Shown here piece by piece: positions 1-14,100 of a stretch of 64,000 nucleotides of DNA. The stretch lies in assembly GCA_050084515.1 (NCBI GenBank), contig CM114271.1, forward strand, positions 2,418,001 through 2,482,000, given 5' to 3'. Position 1 is the first letter of the stretch, and each line of letters begins with the position of its first letter. The translations under genes were made by a program, and so were the position numbers. The notes beneath the pieces were generated by a model. That model saw only the letters and a list, made by a program, of their open reading frames with translations, was not told the origin of the DNA and ran no database searches. The stretch is from Blasia pusilla (taxonomy: Eukaryota > Marchantiophyta > Marchantiopsida > Blasiales).

Positions 1-106
1 GGCAACATGAATTAGTTGGTGATCACGGTCAGCAATGTGGCGGTTGATCTGCGTAGTAGTATGCTTATGACAGATTTTGACTCGGTTCATGTACATGCTT
101 TTACAG

Positions 107-2096
107 CGCTTGCACTTCAGCTACCATTACTGCGTCCAGTTCTTGGTAGCTTCCACTTCCAATATGCCAATGGAGCAAATTTTGCCGCATCGGGGTCAAC
201 TGCTACGGTTGCTACTGTCGTATCTCCAATGTATCTTGCCGTCCAGATCGACCAATTCAAAGTATTCAAGCGTCAGAAAATGGCACTTTTTAGCCCAGAC
301 AGACGAGAAGATGAGGGTAAGGCATTTGCAGCAGGGTGTCTTTCGAATCCAGTCGCTCCTAACCATTTGAGTTTCAACTTGCATAAATCTACATATATTT
401 TTGGGCAAACCGAGTCCGTGGTTACCGTTTGTTGTACATCCGTCATACATCTCAATACCGAAATGCAGTAGAATTGTTACGTTGGCACCTGGATGACCCT
501 CACACTCTCCGACCAAATAGTCGGAGGAGTGTGAGTTCTCTTCTTGAGTTGCTCTCAGAGATAATGTTGGTCAGGGGCACCTTGATCTACACTAGAAGAA
601 TCTCTTTTTTAGTGTAGAAAAAGTAGTTTGTGTAATCTCAGCCATTCACGTGTGCAGGTTCTCCTAGTTCGATACCGGATCTAGACGCGTACTTCACAGA
701 CAGTCTATATATCATAGCAATCGGTGGCAATGACTTCAACCGGTTTGCAAGCATGAACTTGACGGTTGAAGAGTTTGCGGGACGTGTACCGGAGATAAGC
801 GACGCGATCGTACGAGGCGTAGAGGTGCGCATCTGCCCAGACTTACGATAGCAGGAGTTCTCGGATTTGTGCAGTCAAGCACGATGAGGATTTTGCCTCT
901 CGATGGCACTCACGTGTCCAGTTGTATCGTAGCAATAATGCAGAACTTTGTTTTACTTGGTTTGTTCATGAGCAGAGCAACGTAATATCATCTGCACGTT
1001 TGTTCTTTCTTTTACTTTACCAGTGCTGAATCGTGAACCGCTGGGATTCGCAGGAACTCTACGCAGAAGGAGCAAGAAGAATTCTGGTTGAAGACGTGTA
1101 CCCGGCAGGTTGCCTCGGAAGCGTTGTGTTTTCCCCGGGAACCTTCAAAGATTCTATAGACTCTACAGGTTGTCTGACAACCATGAATGCTATGGTGCAA
1201 TTGCACAACGTTATTTTGAAAAAGAAGATCGCGGATCTGGCACAACGCCTCCCGGACGCCTCCATTTCAGTTGTCGAAACTTATAGCATACGATATGACA
1301 TGATGATGAACCCTCGGAAATATGGTACGTCTGGCTTTCTCAAAAACCTCTTACTTCGGAATCATCGTCACCGCATTCACTACTTTTGACAGAAGTCTCG
1401 TATTCTCGTTGATTCACGTTTCTCAGACAAGAGTACAACTCTGTGTTGTCTACTTTCAACTTTCAATTCTCGACATAACTTCTACGTAGCCGATTGAAGC
1501 TCCCCAAACTTTTCGTGAAATGAAACTCTCTTAGCCGGTTCACATGGAACCTCCCCACTTTCATAAAAAAGTTTTGGGAGACGGAGCAATCCGTTTGAGG
1601 GCGACATTGAGGCACTGCAGCACGGCAGCCCTCCGTAGCATCCGTTTGGACCGAGCCCGAACGGAAATAGCATATCCCGTCCGACATGCCTCCAAACGGA
1701 AGCGTATCGGCCTCTTGAAATTTTGTTGGTCCTAGAAATTCGTGACACGAATGACGTGATTCAGTCCACGACTCAGTCGTTTCCAGTCTAGAACTCCGTG
1801 TCAGTCTGGATGTGGCCCCTGTTGCAGGTTTCAAGGAAGGGATCCGGGTGTGCTGCGGATTCGGAGGAGGTCAATACAACTTTCAAAAGAACGTTATGTG
1901 CTCCCACAGCATCACCGTCGACGGTCAAGTGTTAACAGCCAAAGCCTGCGACAATGTTTCGGAGCACGTCGTTTGGGATGGCATTCACTACACAGATGCA
2001 GCCAATCGTGTCGTCATGAAAGCTATCCTTTCAGGACAACACTTTTCGCCCCCCTTTCAACTCGTTCGCGGATCCTGCAGCCTCTCCCCCATCTGA
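107..2096 (+). CDS. GDSL-type esterase/lipase, 3' part (5' exons outside window)
   Basis: This is the 3' part of a plant GDSL (SGNH) esterase/lipase, a usually secreted hydrolase of acyl or acetyl esters. Exons read from the sequence: 107-316, 658-824, about 1054-1324 and 1828-2096, with GT donors (GTAAGG at 317, GTACGT at 1325) and AG acceptors; reading phase is kept across the last junction. The first exon encodes the segment after the nucleophile block (ANGANFAASGST). The second has IIAIGGNDFN, the block III region with its Asn. The third has ELYAEGARR, then a Cys-containing stretch. The last has VCCGFGGGQYNF and the C-terminal VVWDGIHYTDAAN, which holds the catalytic Asp and His of block V. 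The nucleophilic Ser block and signal peptide lie upstream of the window. Stop is TGA at 2094. Substrate cannot be told. The exon 658-824 donor (GTGCGC) is the least certain junction. Confidence 0.88.
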
Positions 2097-3060
2097 TAGC
2101 CTAGACCTGTCATATGCACAGACAGGTCCTAGTCCGTACAAGTTCTCGCTGTTTTTTCCTTGCCATCTAGAGTGTCCTCTACACGTATTACTTTCTTCTC
2201 CGCCCTTACATGTCTCAAAGGAGAAGGTCTGCTTTTAACATCATGGCGAGCTAGCACAAGTGCCTTCTTCGAGTTCCATTGCAACCTTATGGCTTCAACT
2301 TCAAGCCCCAGCATGGCAGTGCGCAAAGTCATTAAATCTGCGAATCCAAGGTGATAAGGTGCGTCGCATTTGGAAATCTGAATTGTTGGAAGGCGCCATG
2401 GCAACTTTTGCTACCTAGCTCCCCGAGCTCCATGCGTAAGGGCATGTCATAACATCATGCTTCGCCGCTAGGGGGGAACGAGATCCGGCAGGGACGGGCG
2501 CATGCGATGGCATCATTGGGCCGTTTGGAAGAAGGGTAGAGGGTGCCCCTTTTCTTTTTCCGGGCTGGTTGTGACCTTCACGTCCTTGACTCTTAAAGTC
2601 CCTTCTTTTTCCGTATTTCCTATGGTTTATCTATCACCCATTTTTATTTTTTTGAGGTTTTCTTCATTTTAACATCATGTGTGCCAGGAGGAGATGATTC
2701 TGCAATGGTTGAAGTGGTTCTAGAACCGTGACATAGTGCAAGTGCAACACTTTTTTTTGTTGTGCACCCCATAATGCAGATATGCCATTCAACCGGGAAT
2801 AAAAGTTTATTGTCTTCTTTCATGCATTGTTTCTTAGGGACATTAGACCGAATAATTAGCATGCTCAGGGAAGCACACGAAAATTATTTTTTAATAATGT
2901 AGAATTATTTTTCATTTCAAAATTTAAGTGTAAGTTCCACTTTTTAAATCTTAAAAGATTGATAACATTTCATTTTAAAATATTGCCCAACTTCCCAAAA
3001 TGATTTCATTCTTCCTTAAAAGTTTGAATAATATTTATTCGAATTTCTTTTCTATTTTTC
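2097..3060. other. Intergenic, no gene seen
   Basis: This stretch lies downstream of the GDSL gene. Short open frames occur on both strands but none shows a recognisable domain or splice context. From about 2640 it becomes strongly AT-rich. Confidence 0.6.
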
Positions 3061-4360
3061 CCTAAGTGTAAACCTGCAATCACAAAGCAACACCACAAGC
3101 ACAACTACAAGCTGCAACAATTCACCACTCAAAATCCCGGCGCACCACCAAACCTCTCAGAGTTTGGCTCCGGTTCTAACCACTCACACTCTCTGATTTC
3201 TGATCACAAGGGCAGTTACACTGAACTCCTGCCAGGTTTTGAGGCTGCGCGGCGTTTCGGCTCCTTCACGCCCCGCAACGAAGACGTACTCCCATACCTC
3301 ATCTCATGTCCGGATCTGAGTACCCCTCGTACTCACATCGGTCCACCTGCTCTTGGCTCCCCTCACTCAGCCTACACGATTTCGGCTACCACGATGCGGT
3401 TTGGGGCGTCGACGCCCCGTGCGGCGGTTTTGCCGGCCGCCCTAGTTAGCGCTGCGCCAACTCTATTTGGAACACCGCTGACTCTCAACTAGTACGGTTG
3501 CAGCCTACACCTTGTACAACTGCAACCTAGACCTTTCCGCATGGCTGACTCAAGGTGGCGTTTCTCCTGGTGATCTCGTCATAGCCCGGTTCAAGGAAGC
3601 AATGATGATCAGAGATACCTGTTGGCGGCGTATTTGGGTTCGCAGGTTCGGAACATACTTCGCGACACTCTCCCCAATAAGAAAAAGATCTCGACCTCGA
3701 GATGGGAAGATCCTCCATTCCACCACCTGCAATCACCACGTTGTTTAGGAGCAAGTGTCCATGATGGGGGGCATTCCATAACCTGCCCGCCATTGGAGCA
3801 CTCCATCCTCCTTGCAACGCTCACAAGCACAGGTTAGTAAGGCCCTGACCTTCACCACCAAGCTCTGGCTTTAGGTGGGAATCAGGTCATCGGGACTGGT
3901 TACCTTCTTGACCTTGGGGATCATCGGCACTGGTTACCTTCCTGATCACAGGATCATCCAGACTGGCTACCTTCGTGATCCGTGGTACTCCTTTGATCGG
4001 GAGTCTTGGTCATCCGAGGCTGGTTACTCACAAAAACGGCGCTTTTCTCCTTCTAGCGTCAGGGTCAAATCGTCATTCGAACCAGCCAACCTTCACACAT
4101 CTAGGACATGGTTGCCCAGGAAATTCTTCCGGGTCCCTAAGTTCCGAGACGTAGGCACGTGATCAGTGGGTGATAGGATGGGCCGTATACAGGCGAGTCT
4201 ACAGCTATGTGAGGTCAAGCTGATCAGGCTGCCCCATTGCACTGGTCATCAACACCAAGATTTCCTGCACCACAGGCCTCCACCGACCACCGTCCGAAAT
4301 TCGTTAGCGTTCAACATTGGTCTGCCGCGCTCTTGGACTCAATCTCTTCTGGTCCACTTA
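3061..4360 (-). other. GC-richer block, probably 3' tail or LTR region of element A
   Basis: Base composition changes sharply at about 3060 from AT-rich to roughly even or GC-rich and stays so up to the gypsy coding region that begins at about 4360 on the minus strand. This block lies where the 3' untranslated region and LTR of element A would be. I could not find a second copy of it in the window, so its identity as LTR is inference. It includes the imperfect tandem repeat at 3884-4028. Confidence 0.4.
3884..4028. repeat. Imperfect tandem repeat, 3-4 units of about 30-45 bp
   Basis: The core ACTGGTTACCTTC with flanking GGTCATC or GGATCATC recurs at about 3896, 3928 and 3960. A decayed fourth unit (GAGGCTGGTTACTC) sits near 4015. 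Spacing varies, so this is an old or imperfect array. Confidence 0.6.
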
Positions 4361-4421
4361 CGCTTGGTTTACAACCAGCGGTTGAGTGGAATACTCATTT
4401 GATTCCAAGGGAGCGCCTTCA

Positions 4422-4978
4422 TCAGTTGCCAAGGAGCCTCCGCCCCACCGGAGCGGCCCATCGGCATAAAAACTCTCGCTGAAACCGACCTTCACGATCC
4501 GCGACCACGCGCTCCTTGAGTATCTCCTCCACTCGAATGCCTTGCAATTCTGGTAATGCCTCCAAAATAGGGTGCCACTTTTGTTCTCGAGCCGAGAATC
4601 GGTCAAAATCATCCACAAACTCTTTTAACAATGAAACATGGAAGACTGGATGATAATTTTTCATAGTGGCAGGAAATTGCAACTCATACGCCACTTTGGG
4701 ACTCGCCTCAAAATAGTGTAAGGTCCTGCCGAGCGGGGTACTAACTTCCGCACATGGCCCGCGGGGAAATGAAAATTCTTTGTTTTCAGCCAAACCTTGT
4801 TGCTACTCTTATACTCAACATCTCTTCTATGCTGGTTGGCTTGTTTGGCATACCGTTTCTGTGCAAGCGCCATGTTAGCTTTGGCAAGATCCAACACAAA
4901 TCCATTCACATTCAAAAACTCATCAACTTTGGGCATGGCTTGCGCCTTGGGTCGCTCTTCCTCATTCCACATGGACAA
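4422..4978 (-). pseudogene. Integrase C-terminus with chromodomain-like end, element A
   Basis: Two overlapping minus-strand frames (4978-4661 and 4793-4422) encode the basic C-terminal part of a gypsy integrase (KVWLKTKNFHF), the NYHPVFHVSLLKEF block typical of chromoviral integrases, and then VEEILKERV followed by REFLCRW, the start of a chromodomain. The rest of the chromodomain is out of frame. This supports assignment of A to the chromovirus branch. Confidence 0.8.
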
Positions 4979-5008
4979 GGCTAAGGGTGTTAGCAGCAGT
5001 TGGCCGCC

Positions 5009-5887
5009 TCAATAAACCACCTCAAATGGAGCTAACCCCGTGGCAAAATGGCGGCTGGAGTTATAGGCAAACTCCTGCAAAGTCAGATGGTTCACCCAAT
5101 CTGTTTGATCACCAACAACATAGTTGTGCAAGCCTTGTTCGAGGACCTGGTTCACGCGTTCGGTTTGGCCGTCCGTTTGCGGGTGATAGGCGGTGCTAAA
5201 CTTAAGATTAGTTCCTAGGCGCATGAACAGTTGCGTTCAGAATTCAGAGGTGAACCTCGCATCTTGGTCACTCACAATGTCTCTTGGGAGTCCATGCAAT
5301 CGAAACATTTGCGTTAGGAACAATTCAGCGGTACCCGCGGCGGTTATGGTTTCCTTGCAAGGTACGAAGTGAGCTTGCTTACTGAATCGATCGCACACTA
5401 CCCAAATGGTGTCACATCCATCAATCATGGGGAGTCCAGCCACCAAATCCATGCTCAATGACTCCCAAATGCCTTCAGGAATAGGAAGTGGGTGAAGTAA
5501 TCCCGCTGGTTTTCTATAATCTGCTCTATGTTGTTGACATGCAACACATGAAGATGCAAAATTGCTCATGTCTGAACTCAGAGTGGGCCACCAGAATTTT
5601 CTTTCAACGTGCTCTAGCGTCCACTCTCTACCTCCATGGGCAGCAAGCCCACAATCATGACATTCTACCAAAATCTGCATTTTAAGCTCATCGGCCAGCA
5701 GATATACCCGGTCTTGTTTAAACAACCAAAGCCTGTCGCTACACTCTAACTTTTTGGCCTTCATATCCCCAGGCGCCAGTAGCCGCCACTCAATGGCTTG
5801 ATGATCTCCCTCGGTGGCCCTGCGAATTTGATTGAGTAGATCTTGTTCCACAGGCCGAGACACCACCAAGTTAACCTTGCGGCTCAA
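5009..5887 (-). pseudogene. Integrase remnant, gypsy element A
   Basis: On the minus strand a His/Cys zinc-binding region (ECHDCGLAAHGGRE ... CVACQQHR) leads into the catalytic core. The first Asp is in SMDLVAG, the second in IVSDQDARF. A single stop occurs near 5235. The frame then resumes with [20 protein letters not shown], which contains the catalytic Glu. The core is thus almost complete. It ends near LAPFEVVY at about 5009, where a frame change leads to the C-terminal part. Confidence 0.9.
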
Positions 5888-5891
5888 GGCG

Positions 5892-6248
5892 TCAGCGGGA
5901 ACATGTTCCTTGCCTTTCTTGTAGTGACATATGATATGAAATCGAGAGAGTTATAGCTGCCAACAAACCTATTTTGGAGAGACGTGGTTGGGTTTGGAAG
6001 TAGGTGTTGGCAATGTTATCAGTAACAATAGTGACTTGGCTCGGCAATAAGTAATGTTGCCATCGCCTCAAGCAATAGATAACCGCATACATCTCCTTCT
6101 CATGGGCAGCCCGGCGAGCCTCTACTTTGCTGAGTTTGTGTGATTCATAGGCAACGGGACGGCTATTTTGCATCAATACTCCACCAATCGCCAAGTTTGG
6201 CGCGGCTGTGTGAATCTTGAAGGGTTCACCTAACTCGGGTGGCGCCAA
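5892..6248 (-). pseudogene. RNase H remnant, gypsy element A
   Basis: This minus-strand frame encodes the gypsy RNase H core: an FKIHTAAPNLAIGGVLMQ segment, where family members usually have a catalytic Asp (TDAS-like) and this copy has TAAP, then SHKLSKVEARRAAHEKEMYA with the conserved Glu, then VTIVTDN with the third acidic position. Loss of the first Asp suggests inactivity. It follows RT after a damaged linker at 6430-6250. Confidence 0.85.
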
Positions 6249-6432
6249 CTTAGGTTTGCTGCTAAGGACCTATTTCAATCGGAGAAACATCTGGTCTTGT
6301 TTAGGCGTCCAGAAAAAATGCCACATTCTTCTTGGTGAGTTCATGGAGTGGGCCAACTATTCCAAAAAAACATACTAACATGTTTATGGAATTAGTCGCT
6401 AAATCTAGAAACGACCGCAACTCAGGCACGTT

Positions 6433-7235
6433 TCAGGGTCCGGGCCACTCAATGAGCGTTTGAATCTTGGCATGATTCGGGTGAACGCCATCTTGATCTA
6501 TGAGACACTCTAGAAACAAGACATTCTGTTGTCCAAAAGAACACTCGCTCTTCTTGACATAAAGTCTCTCCTTTTGAAGTCTTCTCATAACCTCTTCGAC
6601 ATCCAGGAGGTGTTGCGCCCATGTTGGTGAGAACACTATGATATCATCCAAATAGACAATCACGCATACATCCAAAAAACCCTAAACACGTCATTCATGA
6701 GCGTGAAAAATGTGGTGGGGCCGTTAGTCAAGCCGAAAGGTAACACCACGTACTCATAAAGACCATAACGATTTCTCATCGCCGTCTTGAACTCGTCTCC
6801 TTCAACAATACGAATCTGATGGTAGCCCGATCTGAGATCGAGTTTTGTGAAGCACCTCCCTATGGCGAGCCTATCCATAGTCTCATCCATCAGCGGGAGT
6901 GGATAGTGGTTCTTGATAGTCATCTTGTTAAGAGCGCGATAGTCGCCGCACATTCAAAGCGTCCCATCCTTCTTCGCCGCAAATAGAATTGGGATGGCAT
7001 ATGGAGACACACTTGGTCGAATGTGATTCTTGTTCAATAGATCATTCAGCTGGGCTTTGAGTTCTTCCATCTCGGTGCACATCATGCGCCGACCTTGCCC
7101 CATGCTAGAGATATCAGCGCCCGGCTGAATCTTGATCTTGTGATCAAGGGCGCGCCTAGGCGGCAGTTCAGGAGGGAGCTATTTGGGCATTATATCAGCG
7201 TTTTGCTCAAGAAAGGCTTGCATATCATGTTGAGT
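6433..7235 (-). pseudogene. Reverse transcriptase remnant, gypsy element A
   Basis: From 7235 downwards the minus strand encodes the usual gypsy lead-in to RT. It is followed at 6953-6660 by [19 protein letters not shown], then [15 protein letters not shown] and LPFGLTN. The catalytic box YLDD is intact at 6643-6654. The sequence goes on to LDCLI-type thumb residues and ends near 6433. A stop before CGDY and a frame change between the two halves show it is not expressed as one protein. Confidence 0.9.
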
Positions 7236-7240
7236 CAGGG

Positions 7241-10250
<3,010 letters not shown>

Positions 10251-10577
10251 TTGTCAAAGAGTTGTATTATCAACCTCTTCTTGAATCATAGTTGTGGTGG
10301 ATATGAAGCAAATGGAGGAAGAGACACTCGATATAACATTACACAATCAACTACGAACCAGTACCACACACAATCACAAGGTGGTGATGATGGAAACCGT
10401 TGGGATCGAGGTCAGCAGGAGAGGGTGCTTGGATCTTGCAATTATTGTGGGATAAAGGGTCACTATGCAATCTTTTGCTTCAAGAAGAAGGTAGATATAA
10501 GAATAGGAGCCTTACAACAACAAAACTATGTGGAGCAACAACACCAAGAGCAGTACCAAGAACAAGAGCATTCATAA
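10251..10577 (+). pseudogene. Gag C-terminus with CCHC zinc knuckle, element D
   Basis: The frame contains CNYCGIKGHYAIFCF at about 10436-10480. This is a CX2CX4HX4C retroviral-type zinc knuckle of gag nucleocapsid, preceded by a Gln/Asn/Gly-rich stretch. The last ligand Cys is present. The frame ends shortly before the protease region, which is in another frame. Confidence 0.85.
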
Positions 10578-10589
10578 ACGGAGCATCTC

Positions 10590-10862
10590 TTGGTCATGAC
10601 TCATCATATGGGAGCAATGGTCAAGAAAGACTCGATAGCAGATTGGTACATTGACTCTGGTGCATCAAATCACATAACCTCACAAGCTAAATGGTTCAGT
10701 AGTTTGGAGCCGGTGAAAGATCTTGCAATTATGCTCACAGGAGATGACACTCAACATTATAGCACGCATACCTGTAAAGTTCCAATAGCATCAGATGGCC
10801 TTTGTGCTCTAGGAAATGTTCTCTATGTTCCTACCATTGCAAGAAACCTAATCTCTATATGA
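10590..10862 (+). pseudogene. Aspartic protease, element D
   Basis: The motif DWYIDSGASNHIT at about 10641 carries the retropepsin active-site D-S-G-A of copia elements. It is followed by the usual LGNVLYVPTIARNLISI flap/C-terminal block. The frame ends in a TGA directly after this block, where copia polyproteins normally continue into the pre-integrase region. Confidence 0.88.
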
Positions 10863-10865
10863 AAG

Positions 10866-11990
10866 ATAGTAGAACAGGATTATCAAGTGAAGTTTAACGC
10901 ATATGGTTGTTTCATTGAAAAAATGGATGACCAGACTACGACAGACAAAGGAACTAGATCTAGCAGAATGTTCAAATTAGATGTTTCTATACCAAAGATT
11001 CAAACAGCAATATATGGTCAAACATGCCAACAAGTCACAGATCTAAATGTGTGGCATAAAAGAATTGGACATATAAATCTTCAAAGAATATAGAGTCTTT
11101 CATCATCTAATATAGTAATAGGATTCCCTAAATTAGCGAGTCGTACTACGTTAGAGCTATGTCATGTCTGCCAATTTGGAAAACAAACTAGATTTCCTTT
11201 TCCAAAGCAAGGTAGAAGAGCATCTAGGATATTAGAGTTGATCCACATTGATGTGTGGACATCATCACAACATAGTCTTAGTGGTTGCCAGTACTTTGTT
11301 TCATTTATTGATGACTTCTCTAGATATATATGGGTATACTTTTTGAAAGCTAAGTTAGAGGTATTCTCAGTGTTCCAAACATTCAGAATTCTAGTAGAGA
11401 AACAGACTAGAGAACACATTATGAAATTACGTCGTGATGGAGGAGGAGAGTATCTTTCAATAGAGTTTGATGACTATTTACGTCAGAATGGCATCCAACG
11501 TCAAATGACTTGCTGTTACATTCCACAATAAAATGGAGTGACTGAGAGGAAGAATCGACATATTGTTGAAGCGGCACGAGCTATCCTGAATGAGAAGAAC
11601 ATGCCTAAGATCTATAAAGCAGAGGCTATAGCATGTAGAGTCTTCTTAATCAACCAAACTCCAATAGCATGAGTTCATGATAAAACTCCATTCGAGGTCT
11701 TCATAGGAGGTAAACTTGATTTTTCCTTCTTGAAAGTATTTGGCAATATTTGTTATGCTCATGTTCCTTCTGAGAGACGTCAGAAATTAGACCCCAAGTC
11801 TGAAAGATGTATCTTCATTGGCTATGTTGATGGAACTGAGGGGTATAAGTGCTACATTCCATCCTCTAGGCAGCTTATTATTAGCCGGGATGTTATCTTT
11901 GATGAGCTAAAGTCATGGTATGCTCCATCTGAGCCTATTCCACCTCTAAACTTGTTTGTTGAGGGGGAGAATATGACTGTAAAGCAATAG
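10866..11990 (+). pseudogene. Pre-integrase and integrase, element D
   Basis: The segment has VWHKRIGHINLQRI (GAG pre-integrase, His ligands), then CHVCQFGKQ (Cys ligands). The catalytic core has the first Asp in LIHIDVW, the second in LRRDGGGEYLS and the Glu in NGVTERKNRHIVEAAR. A further block HVPSERRQKLDPKSERC with CIFIGY is the usual copia integrase tail. In-frame stops interrupt it at about 11094, 11529 and 11671. Confidence 0.9.
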
Positions 11991-12122
11991 ACATTGTCTT
12001 CAACTTCACCAAGTACTAGTGCAGGATTAGGAGAGATCCTAGATTCATCAGTAAAATTTTTGAGTCCATGGACGGTAAGAGTACGTATTCAGTCTGTTGA
12101 CACTAGTCAGAGCTCGAGTTAG

Positions 12123-12979
12123 GTGTCAGAAGCATCTACGACTGAACAACAACTTCATAGATCAAGTAGAGTTACACATCTAGTTCATAGATTCATAAAT
12201 GAAGGTTTCCTTGCGGCATATCATGCATATATGATGACTATCCTTCAAGAACAGGAGCCCAATTGTTTTAAAGAAGCTACAAGTAAAGTCGAATGGATTG
12301 AAGCTATGGAGGTATCGCTTGCTGCATTGAGACATCAACAAACATGGGAGCTGGTTGATATACCTTCCGGTAAGGAAGCTATTGGTTGCAAATGGATTTT
12401 CAAAATCAAACGCAATCAAGATGGTATAATTAACAGATACAAAGCGAGATTGGTGGCTAAGGGCTATGCACAATAATGTGCTATCAATTATGAGGAAACA
12501 TTTAGCCATGTTGCAAAGATGCCCACTACGAGAATAGTGGTTGCAATTGTAGTAAGTAAGAAGTGGAGATTACATCACATGGATGTCAAGAATGCCTTAT
12601 TGAATGGAGATCTATACGAGGAGGTATATATGACTCAACCACTTGGATACGAGCATCCCAAGTTTCTATTTTGGTATGCAGGTTGAAGAAAGCTTTATAC
12701 GGGCTCAAACAAGTTCCAAGAGCTTGGTATGGCAAGGTTACATACGTCCTACAAGAGTTGGGTTTTAGGATATATGATTCTGACTCTTCATTATATGTCT
12801 TGAGAGGACAAGATCATATGGTTCTTATTGTGTTGTATATTGACGATCTCATGATTGCTGGGAGTACTGAAGAAATGGTACAACAAGTCAAGCTTAAGTT
12901 ACAAGCAGAATTTGATATGAAGGACTTGGGAGAACTCAAGTACTTCCTTGAGTTTATCAAGGTTGGAGAGAGCATGTGA
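12123..12979 (+). pseudogene. Reverse transcriptase, element D
   Basis: The region starts with the copia RT lead-in (EWIEAMEVSLAALRHQQTW, IGCKWIFKIKRNQDG, RYKARLVAKGYAQ). After a stop and frame changes it continues with HHMDVKNALLNGDLYEEVY and the catalytic box YIDD at 12836-12847, then KDLGELKYFL. The Asp residues of the active site are intact but the frame is not. Confidence 0.9.
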
Positions 12980-13119
12980 TTATTACAATGATAATATGCT
13001 CTTCATATACTTTCAAAATATGGTATGACGGTTTGTAAGCCAATCTCTACACCGTTGGACCAGAGTGTGAAGCTAAGAGTGGATGAAGGAGAGTTGCTTG
13101 CAGATTCTAATATGTAGAG

Positions 13120-13803
13120 GTGCATGGTTGGAAGTTTGATCTATCTAACTATAACCAGACTAGATTTGAGTTATGGTGTTTGCCTAATGAGTCGGTTTAT
13201 CCAAGCATCTCAAAACCTCACCTTGAAACTATGAGGAGGATTATGCGGTATGTGAAATTGTCTATTCAATTCGGGCTTCAATTTAAACCTTCTATGAGTT
13301 TTCAATTACAGGGATTCATTGATGCTGATTGGGCAAGAAGCGTGTTCGATCGGCACTCCACATTTGGTTATTCATTTACTTTGGGAAGCGCAACTATAAG
13401 TTGAGCTTCAAAGAAGCAACCTATAGTTGCTTTATCTTCAATAGAGGCTGAGTAGAGAGGAGCAACCAATGCAGCATATGAGGCGGTGTGGCTTCATCAA
13501 TTACTTGTTAATATTGGTATTAGTAACTTAGGACCTAGTGTAATATATACAGACAATATTAGTAGCATCAAGCTTGCTAATAATCCTTTGTTTCATGCTT
13601 GTACAAAGCATGTTGAGGTGCACTATCATTTTATCAGAGAGAAAGTACTTGCAGGAGAAATAGATCTTGTGTATATAGGTATAGATCAGCAAATTGTTGA
13701 CATCTTTACAAAGGCATTGTCGAGAGATAAGTTTGAGATGTTTAGAAATGATTTAGACGTTAGAGATATCGATATGAGCTTGAGGGGGAGTATTGAAGAT
13801 TGA
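13120..13803 (+). pseudogene. RNase H, element D
   Basis: Motifs include MRRIMRYVK, GFIDADWARSVFDRHST (first catalytic Asp), a broken SIEAE block (the following Tyr codon is a stop), VIYTDNISSIKLANNP, HVEVHYHFIREKV and IVDIFTKAL. This is the usual C-terminus of copia polyproteins and ends at a stop just after the polypurine tract. Confidence 0.9.
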
Positions 13804-14100
13804 GTTACAATCAAACTCATGAGACACCTGAATTGCTACATTTGGTACTCACACAAAGTAGGGAAGCTTAAGCTTGGTTAGTCAGTTAAGCACGATTATC
13901 TTAACTAAGGTTAGTTAATCACAATTAGTCTAACTTGAGACTAAGGTTACGGTTAGGGTTACTTGTACATACCCTATATAATTGAGAAGGGGACGAGCCT
14001 CCACTCATTCTCTCATTGCAAATTTTGTTCTCCATGGTAGTGTGTGTGTGTATGAGAGTCGTTTTCCACCAATTATGCTTGTTTAGTAGTTTTCCACACC
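13776..14100 (+). repeat. Polypurine tract and probable 3' LTR of element D
   Basis: TTGAGGGGGAG at 13780-13790 is a typical copia polypurine tract. The following sequence starts TATTGAAGATTGAG rather than with a canonical TG. A TATA-like CCCTATATAA occurs at about 13971, and a CT-rich leader follows, as in an LTR promoter. No partner LTR was found, so the right end is uncertain. Confidence 0.6.

Larger units (their letters stand above)
4360..7240 (-). mobile_element. Ty3/gypsy element A, 5'-truncated, broken
   Basis: On the minus strand the order is RT, RNase H, integrase, then a C-terminal chromodomain-like tail, which is the Ty3/gypsy order. Gag and protease are missing: recognisable pol begins at about 7235, just upstream of RT. 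The reading frame is interrupted by stops and frame changes near 6953, 6430-6250, 5890 and 5235. No LTR pair was found. A (CT)n tract lies about 500 bp beyond the truncated end. Confidence 0.9.
10251..14100 (+). mobile_element. Ty1/copia element D, broken, 5' part lost
   Basis: The order on the plus strand is zinc knuckle, protease, pre-integrase, integrase, RT, RNase H, then a polypurine tract and a probable 3' LTR. Integrase before RT is the copia order. Stops interrupt the frame (near 10861, 11094, 11529, 11671, 11988, 12474, 13402 and 13453). The N-terminal gag and 5' LTR were not recognised. End of the 3' LTR is not defined. Confidence 0.9.

Noticed and set aside
3884-4028. CRISPR-like array
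   Set aside because: Units are imperfect with unequal, related spacers, and the genome is a plant's.
13930-13965. Telomere-like GGTTACGGTTAGGGTTAC
   Set aside because: Only about two degenerate units inside the probable LTR of element D; not a telomeric array.
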